DNA of 64,000 nt. Source: Cladorhizidae sp. MBARI D1340-BT2. Its lineage: Eukaryota > Porifera > Demospongiae > Poecilosclerida > Cladorhizidae. Below the pieces are notes generated by a model. It ran no database searches, was not told where the DNA came from, and worked only from the letters and a program-made list of their open reading frames with translations. The stretch spans positions 1,981,725 to 2,045,724 of the forward strand of contig JAQNBH010000005.1 of assembly GCA_028752905.1 (NCBI GenBank), given 5' to 3'. The position numbers and the translations under genes are program-made. Position 1 is the first letter of the stretch. Each line of letters opens with the position of its first letter. Shown here one piece after another: positions 58,595 through 64,000 of the stretch.

Positions 58595-59270
58595 ATTAGA
58601 TGCACCCTTAATCATCGCCCATATGTGGCTGGCTTAAGTGAGGATATTAATCCCTCCCTTAATCATCGTCCGTATGTGGCTGGCTTAAGTGAGGATATTA
58701 ATCCCTCCCTTAATCATCGTCCGTATGTGGCTGGCTTAAGTGAGGATATTAACCTCTTCCTTAATCATCGTCCGTATGTGGCTGGCTTAAGTGAGGATAT
58801 TAACCCCTTCCTTAATAATCGTCCGTATGTGGCTGGCTTAAGTGAGGATATTAACCCCTTCCTTAATCATCGTCCGTATGTGGCTGGCTTAAGTGAGGAT
58901 ATTAAACGTGTCTGGAAAATTTAACGTCATGTTAAATCAGCCATGGCTGCTAAGGTTTCCAGGTCAAAGAACACTCATGAAATCATCAGCAGTATAGAAT
59001 CCCTTGCAATGTGTGTGAGTGTGCATTGGTGAGACAATGAGGGGGTTGAAGTCCTGAATCAAGGAGCATAAAGATGCTTGCAGAAGAAGAAGTCTACTCA
59101 CAGAGCATGCATGGAATCAACACCACCCAATCTTGTGGAAGGAGACATCACTGATTGATAGAGTCAGCAAACGGGTGGAGTTGCTGGTGAAGGAGGCACT
59201 GCACATCCTACACTTTAGGATCAGCACTTCAATCGGGATATAGGGCTGGAGCTGCCAAATTGCTGGCTCG
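58595..59270 (+). pseudogene. Penelope-like retroelement relic (RT end and GIY-YIG region)
   Basis: Plus-strand frames carry HRPYVAGLSEDIKRVWKI, recalling the R-PY-x-G-SE-I-RV block just before the endonuclease in Penelope-like and related elements. After stops and shifts come IPCNVCECALV (where IPC-x-C-x3-YIGET is expected), IKEHKDACRRRSLLTEHAW, NQHHPILWKETSLIDRVSKR and VELLVKEALHI, the usual end of the GIY-YIG module (H-W...HPI.W...KEALHI). The catalytic GIY/YIG residues are degraded. The family call rests on remembered motifs. It is non-functional and lies in FNTA intron 4. Confidence 0.62.
58603..58915. repeat. Minisatellite, 51-bp unit (17 codons), inside the Penelope-like relic
   Basis: Six copies of cttaatcatcgtccgtatg, tggctggcttaagtgaggat and attaacccctt. 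The unit stays in frame and reads NHRPYVAGLSEDINPFL. The last copy continues into IKRVWKI, the expected non-repeated sequence, so the array was generated from the element's own coding segment. Confidence 0.92.
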
Positions 59271-59375
59271 ACTCAAGACTATGCACATGAAACCACACCC
59301 ATCAGCTATCTGACGTGTTGCCATGGTTATACTCTAGCATTCAGACGGATCATGAATCACGAACATTTTTGTGTG
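59270..59375. other. Unique spacer
   Basis: No feature recognised. Confidence 0.4.
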
Positions 59376-59379
59376 AAAC

Positions 59380-60050
59380 ATGTTGCCAGCTGGTGTGGGT
59401 ACGTTGCCAGCTGGTGTGGGTACGTTGCCAGTGAGTGTGGATGCATTGCCAGCGAGTGTGGATGCATTGCCAGTGAGTGTGGATGCATTGCCAGCGAGTG
59501 TGGATGTATTGCCAGTGAGTGTGGATGCGTTGCCAGCGAGTGTGGATGCGTTGCCAGCGAGTGTGGATGCATTGCCAGTGAGTGTGGATGCATTACCAGC
59601 TAGTGTGGATGCATTGCCAGCGGGTGTGGGTACGTTGCCAGTGAGTGTGGGTGCATTGCCAGAGAGTGTGGATGCATTGCCAGAGAGTGTGGATGCATTG
59701 CCAGCGAGTGTGGATGCATTGCCAGTGAGTGTGGATGCATTACCAGCTAGTGTGGGTGCATTGCCAGCGAGTGTGGGTGCATTACCAGCTAGTGTGGGTG
59801 CATTACCAGCGAGTGTGGATGCATTGCCAGCGAGTGTGGGTGCATTGCCAGCGAGTGTGGATGCATTGCCAGCGAGTGTGGGTGCATTGCCAGCGAATGT
59901 GGTGTGCATTGCCAGAGAGTGTGGGTGCATTGCCAGAGAGTGTGGGTGCATTGCCAGTGAGTGTGGATGCGTTGCCAGTGAGTGTGGATGCGTTGCCAGC
60001 GAGTGTGGATGCGTTGCCAGTGAGTGTGGATGCGTTGCCAGCGAGTGTGG
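59380..60050. repeat. Minisatellite, 21-bp unit
   Basis: About 32 copies of gccagcgagtgtggatgcatt with gcg/gtg/gag and gatgc/ggtgc variants. The unit is 7 codons long and stop-free in most frames on both strands, giving open frames up to 240 codons (GNASTLA, PHSLATH, DALPASV repeats). Without splice sites or non-repeat protein sequence, it is considered non-coding. Confidence 0.94.
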
Positions 60051-60094
60051 ATACAAAAAAGGTGATTGAAGAGAAAGCCACAGAACAAAGTGTA

Positions 60095-60325
60095 CAGATA
60101 AGTATTATATCAGGCCTCCAGCTCTGCTAGGGCCTAGACAACAGCTGCCCCTGCTCCCAGGAGGAAGAAGTCTTGTGGTATTATATCAGGCCTCCAGCTC
60201 TGCTAGGCCTAGACAACAGCTGCCCCTGCTCCCCAGGAGGAAGAAGTGTTGTGGTATTATATCAGGCCTCAGCTCTGCTAGGGCCTAGACAACAGCTGTC
60301 CCTGCTCCTAGGAGGAGAAGTGTTG
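60095..60325. repeat. Tandem repeat, about 75-bp unit, three copies
   Basis: Three copies contain tattatatcaggcctccagc, tctgctagggcctagacaac and agctgcccctgctcc. Confidence 0.9.
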
Positions 60326-60715
60326 TCGAGCGGTTCTCCTCCTGTGGGGACAAATACTGGTCATTCCTGCCTTACATGGCCATTTTTCTCAGAGCCTCTA
60401 TCTCTCTGACAACAAGAATGTATTTGTTGAACACCTGCATGCCACGCTGCCTGGCTCAGTGGTGGGTAGGAACTTAGATAACCTGTCCTGACAAAGACTG
60501 TAAACTGAACGTAGCTGAAGTAGTCATAATTGCCTTTAAGTAGAGAACCAAATCTGGCCGGCTGGAGTGAGAGGGCTTCAGCTACTGTGTGGCAGTAAAA
60601 CGTCATAATGGCTTCAGCAAGTTCTTATAATTCTTTTCTTTTTGTCTGCATATATACCAATGTGTGTGTGTGGGGTGGGTGGGTGTGAAAGAGGGAGAAC
60701 TAGTGTGACCTTGTC
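60326..60715. other. Unique stretch with a short GT/GGGT run
   Basis: The run lies at 60659-60690. An 81-codon minus-strand frame (60361-60606) is unrecognised. Confidence 0.4.
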
Positions 60716-60719
60716 AACA

Positions 60720-61902
60720 CAAATTTGTCTGTGTATTTCTGTGGGACAAGGAGCTGGCATACATTGATACTTGTCTGTGTATTAGACCTACTGTCTGTGG
60801 GACAAGGAGCTGGCATACATTGATACTTGTCTGTGTATTAGACCTACTGTCTGTGGGACAAGGAGCTGGCATACATTGACACTTGTCTGTGTATTAGACC
60901 TACTGTCTGTGGGACAAGGAGCTGGCATACATTGATATTTGTCTGTGTATTAGACCTACTGTCTGTGGGACAAGGAGCTGGCATACATTGATACTTGTCT
61001 GTGTATTAGACCTACTGTCTGTGGGACAAGGAGCTGGCATACATTGATACTTGTCTGTGTATTAGACCTACTGTCTGTGGGACAAGGAGTTGACATACAT
61101 TGATACTTGTCTGTGTATTTATTAGACCTACTGTCTGTGGGACAAGGAGCTGGCATACATTGATACTTGTCTGTGTATTAGACCTACTGTCTGTCGGACA
61201 AGGAGCTGGCATACATTGATACTTGTCTGTGTATTAGACCTACTGTCTGTGGGACAAGGAGCTGGCATACATTGATACTCATCTGTGTATTAGACCTACT
61301 GTCTGTGGGACAAGGAGCTGGCGTACATTGATATTTGTCTGTGTATTAGACCTACTGTCTGTGGGACAAGGAGCTGACATACATTGATATTTGTCTGTGT
61401 ATTAGACCTACTGTCTATGGGACAAGGAGCTGGCATACATTGATATTTGTCTGTGTATTAGACCTACTGTCTGTGGGACAAGGAGCTGGCATACATTGAT
61501 ACTTGTCTGTGTATTAGACCTACTGTCTGTGGGACAAGGAGCTGGCATACATTGATACTTGTCTGTGTATTAGACCTACTGTCTGTGGGACAAGGAGCTG
61601 GCATACATTGATACTTGTCTGTGTATTAGACCTACTGTCTGTGGGACAAGGAGCTGGCATACATTGATATTTGTCTGTGTATTAGACCTACTGTCTATGG
61701 GACAAGGAGCTGGCATACATTGATATTTGTCTGTGTATTAGACCTACTGTCTGTCGGACAAGGAGCTGGCATACATTGATACTTGTCTGTGTATTAGACC
61801 TACTGTCTGTGGAGCTGGCATACATTGATACTTGTCTGTGTATTAGACCTACTGTCTGTGGGACAAGGAGCTGGCATACATTGATACTTGTCTGTGTATT
61901 AG
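60720..61902. repeat. Minisatellite, 56-bp unit made from the FNTA exon 5 acceptor and exon start
   Basis: About 21 copies. Each contains gtgtattag followed by acctactgtctgtgggaca and aggagctggcatacattgata, then a 16-bp linker ending at the next tattag. The first 40 bases after tattag match the first 40 bases of FNTA exon 5 with two changes (exon: ctcgcatat; array: ctggcatac). Each unit therefore carries a full copy of the 3' splice site plus the exon's 5' end. It lies immediately upstream of, and continuous with, the real exon. Confidence 0.95.
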
Positions 61903-62048
61903 ACCTACTGTCTGTGGGACAAGGAGCTCGCATATATTGATAAGCTGCTGGCATTAGACCTGAGAAACAATTCTGCATGGAATCAACGCTACTTTATCAT
62001 CTCCCACACTTCTGGTTTCACTGACGACACGTTGCAGCAGGAAGTGCA
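61903..62048 (+). CDS. FNTA: FNTA exon 5 (residues about 173-221), last exon in the window
   Basis: The exon starts in phase 0 after gtgtattag and ends two bases into a codon at gaagtgca|gtaagt. It encodes [40 protein letters not shown] and DDTLQQEVQ, which is prenyltransferase repeat 4 with the conserved R-NNS-W-NQRY-F box. Human FNTA reads FKLWDNELQYVDQLL at the same place directly after WVIQ, so no exon is missing between exons 4 and 5 despite an 18.1-kb intron. Which acceptor is used is inferred: the same gtgtattag-acctactg sequence occurs about 21 times upstream. Only this last copy continues into uninterrupted coding sequence. Confidence 0.95.
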
Positions 62049-62490
62049 GTAAGTAAGTCAGGAAGTGCAATAAGTGGGACAGGAAGTAGAGTGAGTAAGA
62101 CAGGGAGTGCAATAAGTGGGGAAGGAAGTAGAGTGAGTAAGGCAGGAAGTGGAATAAGTGGGGCAGGAAGTAGTGAGTAAGGCAGGAAATGCAATAAGTG
62201 GAGCAGGAAGTAGAGTGAGTAAGGTAGGAAGTGGAATAAGTGGGGCAGGAAGTAGAGTGAGTAAGGCAGGAAATGGAATTAAGTGGGGCAGGAAGTAGAG
62301 TGAGTAAGGCAGGAAATGCAGTGAGAAAGACAAGAAGTACAGTGACTGAGTTAGGAAGTACAGTACACTGTAGGTGAGACAGGAAGTAAGCGAGTGAGGG
62401 AGGAAGTTCAGTCGGTGAGACAGAAAGTACAATGAGTGATGCCGGAAGTTCAGTGAGTTTTAGGCAAGAAGTGCAGTGAGTGGGATAGTG
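62036..62490. repeat. Minisatellite, 21-bp unit made from the FNTA exon 5 donor
   Basis: About 20 copies of a unit like caggaagtgcagtaagtaag. The first copy is the real exon end plus its 5' splice site. Later copies alternate between gcaataagtggg and tagagtgagtaagg forms, many retaining gtgagt or gtaag and so resembling donors. The right end degenerates into acaggaagtacagtgag variants. Confidence 0.92.
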
Positions 62491-64000
62491 GAGTGTGGCC
62501 ATAGCAATACAAACTCTCCTGTTTCATAGTGGAGTGTGGCCATAGCAATACAAACTCTCTTGTTTCATAGTGGAGTGTGGCCATAGCAATACAAACTCAT
62601 AGTGGAGTGGAGCCATAGCAATACAAACTCTCCTGTTTCATAGTGGAGTGGAGCCATAGCAATACAAACTCTCCTATTTCATAGTGGAGTGGAGCCATAG
62701 CAATACAAACTCTCTTGTTTCATAGTGGAGTGTGGCCATAGCAATACAAACTCTCCTATTTCATAGTGGAGTGGAGCCATAGCAATACAAACTCTCCTAT
62801 TTCATAGTGGAGTGGAGCCATAGCAATACAAACTCTCTTGTTTCATAGTGGAGTGTGGCCATAGCAATACAAACTCTCCTATTTCATAGTGGAGTGTGGC
62901 CATAGCAATACAAACTCTCTTGTTTCATAGTGGAGTGTGGCCATAGCAATACAAACTCTCCTATTTCATAGTGGAGTGTGGCCATAGCAATACAAACTCT
63001 CTTGTTTCATAGTGGAGTGTGGCCATAGCAATACAAACTCATAGTGGAGTGGAGCCATAGCAATACAAACTCTCCTGTTTCATAGTGGAGTGGAGCCATA
63101 GCAATACAAACTCTCCTATTTCATAGTGGAGTGTGGCCATAGCAATACAAACTCTCCTATTTCATAGTGGAGTGTGGCCATAGCAATACAAACTCTCTTG
63201 TTTCATAGTGGAGTGTGGCCATAGCAATACAAACTCTCCTATTTCATAGTGGAGTGTGGCCATAGCTCTCTTGTTTCATAGTGGAGTGTGGCCATAGCAA
63301 TACAAACTCTCCTGTTTCATAGTGGAGTGTGGCCATAGCAATACAAACTCTCCTGTTTCATAGTGTGGCCATAGCAATACAAACTCTCCTATTTCATAGT
63401 GGAGTGTGGCCATAGCAATACAAACTCTCTTGTTTCATAGTGGAGTGTGGCCATAGCAATACAAACTCTCTTGTTTCATAGTGGAGTGTGGCCATAGCAA
63501 TACAAACTCTCCTGTTTCATAGTGGAGTGTGGCCATAGCAATACAAACTCTCTTGTTTCATAGTGGAGTGGAGCCATAGCAATACAAACTCTCCTGTTTC
63601 ATAGTGGAGTGTGGCCATAGCAATACAAACTCATAGTGGAGTGGAGCCATAGCAATACAAACTCTCCTGTTTCATAGTGGAGTGGAGCCATAGCAATACA
63701 AACTCTCCTATTTCATAGTGGAGTGGAGCCATAGCAATACAAACTCTCTTGTTTCATAGTGGAGTGTGGCCATAGCAATACAAACTCTCCTATTTCATAG
63801 TGGAGTGGAGCCATAGCAATACAAACTCTCCTATTTCATAGTGGAGTGGAGCCATAGCAATACAAACTCTCTTGTTTCATAGTGGAGTGTGGCCATAACA
63901 ATACAAACTCTCCTATTTCATAGTGGAGTGTGGCCATAGCAATACAAACTCTCTTGTTTCATAGTGGAGTGTGGCCATAGCAATACAAACTCTCCTATTT
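62491..64000. repeat. Minisatellite, 41-bp unit, open at the window end
   Basis: About 37 copies of catagtggagtgtggccata, gcaatacaaactctcctg and ttt. Variants are gtgtgg/gtggag and ctcctg/ctcttg/ctccta, plus short copies lacking the ctcctgttt part. Blocks repeat: 62580-62890 closely resembles 63010-63120 and 63610-63900. It lies in FNTA intron 5 and runs past the right edge. Confidence 0.95.

Noticed and set aside
59334..60069. Frames of 229-240 codons on both strands (GNASTLA / DALPASV repeats)
   Set aside because: A 21-bp stop-free unit explains open frames on both strands. There is no flanking coding sequence or splice signal.

Overview
The window is animal nuclear DNA: split genes with GT-AG introns and metazoan protein families, but no operons or bacterial signals. 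The closest resemblances are to invertebrates. The retroelements (Ty3/Gypsy with CCHC knuckles, a Penelope-like relic, foldback MITEs) would suit a sponge or another early-branching animal, but that placement is a guess. By my rough tally, more than half of the 64 kb is minisatellite: over 30 unrelated tandem arrays with units of about 10 to 60 bp, some 2 to 3.6 kb long. Nearly all long open frames in the window are artefacts of these arrays, whose units lack stop codons.

Two real genes are arranged head to head, with 102 bp between their start codons (25126-25227). Rightward runs FNTA, the shared alpha subunit of protein farnesyltransferase and geranylgeranyltransferase I. Five exons (25228-62048) encode the first 221 residues, including four prenyltransferase alpha repeats; the 3' end lies beyond the window. 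Leftward runs a VPS10-domain sorting receptor (SORL1/sortilin-like). It has two N-terminal exons at 24.7-25.1 kb, three beta-propeller exons at 8.0-9.4 kb, at least one exon I could not find, and an unseen 3' part.

The introns are very large (15.3, 17.3 and 18.1 kb) and filled by arrays and mobile elements. VPS10 intron 2 holds a decayed Ty3/Gypsy element (about 13.3-16.7 kb) whose integrase is interrupted by a 2.5 kb DNA transposon with inverted repeats and a 6-bp target duplication (16719-19241), plus a 740-bp palindromic foldback element (21.0-21.75 kb). FNTA intron 3 holds a second, inverted and internally deleted Gypsy element (37.2-41.3 kb), which appears to have landed inside a 34-bp minisatellite. 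FNTA intron 4 holds a Penelope-like (GIY-YIG) relic at 58.6-59.3 kb.

The most unusual pattern is how the arrays relate to exons. The last visible FNTA exon (61903-62048) is flanked on both sides by minisatellites made from its own splice junctions. Upstream, about 21 copies of a 56-bp unit each carry the 3' splice site plus 40 nt of the exon. Downstream, about 20 copies of a 21-bp unit carry the exon's last bases plus the 5' splice site. Arrays also start in the pyrimidine tracts of VPS10 exons and, probably, at the acceptor of an unidentified plus-strand exon near 2.7 kb. Inside mobile elements, arrays have grown from coding segments (the Gypsy zinc knuckle and a 17-residue Penelope segment). 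This points to a genome-specific process that amplifies short segments, including functional splice sites.
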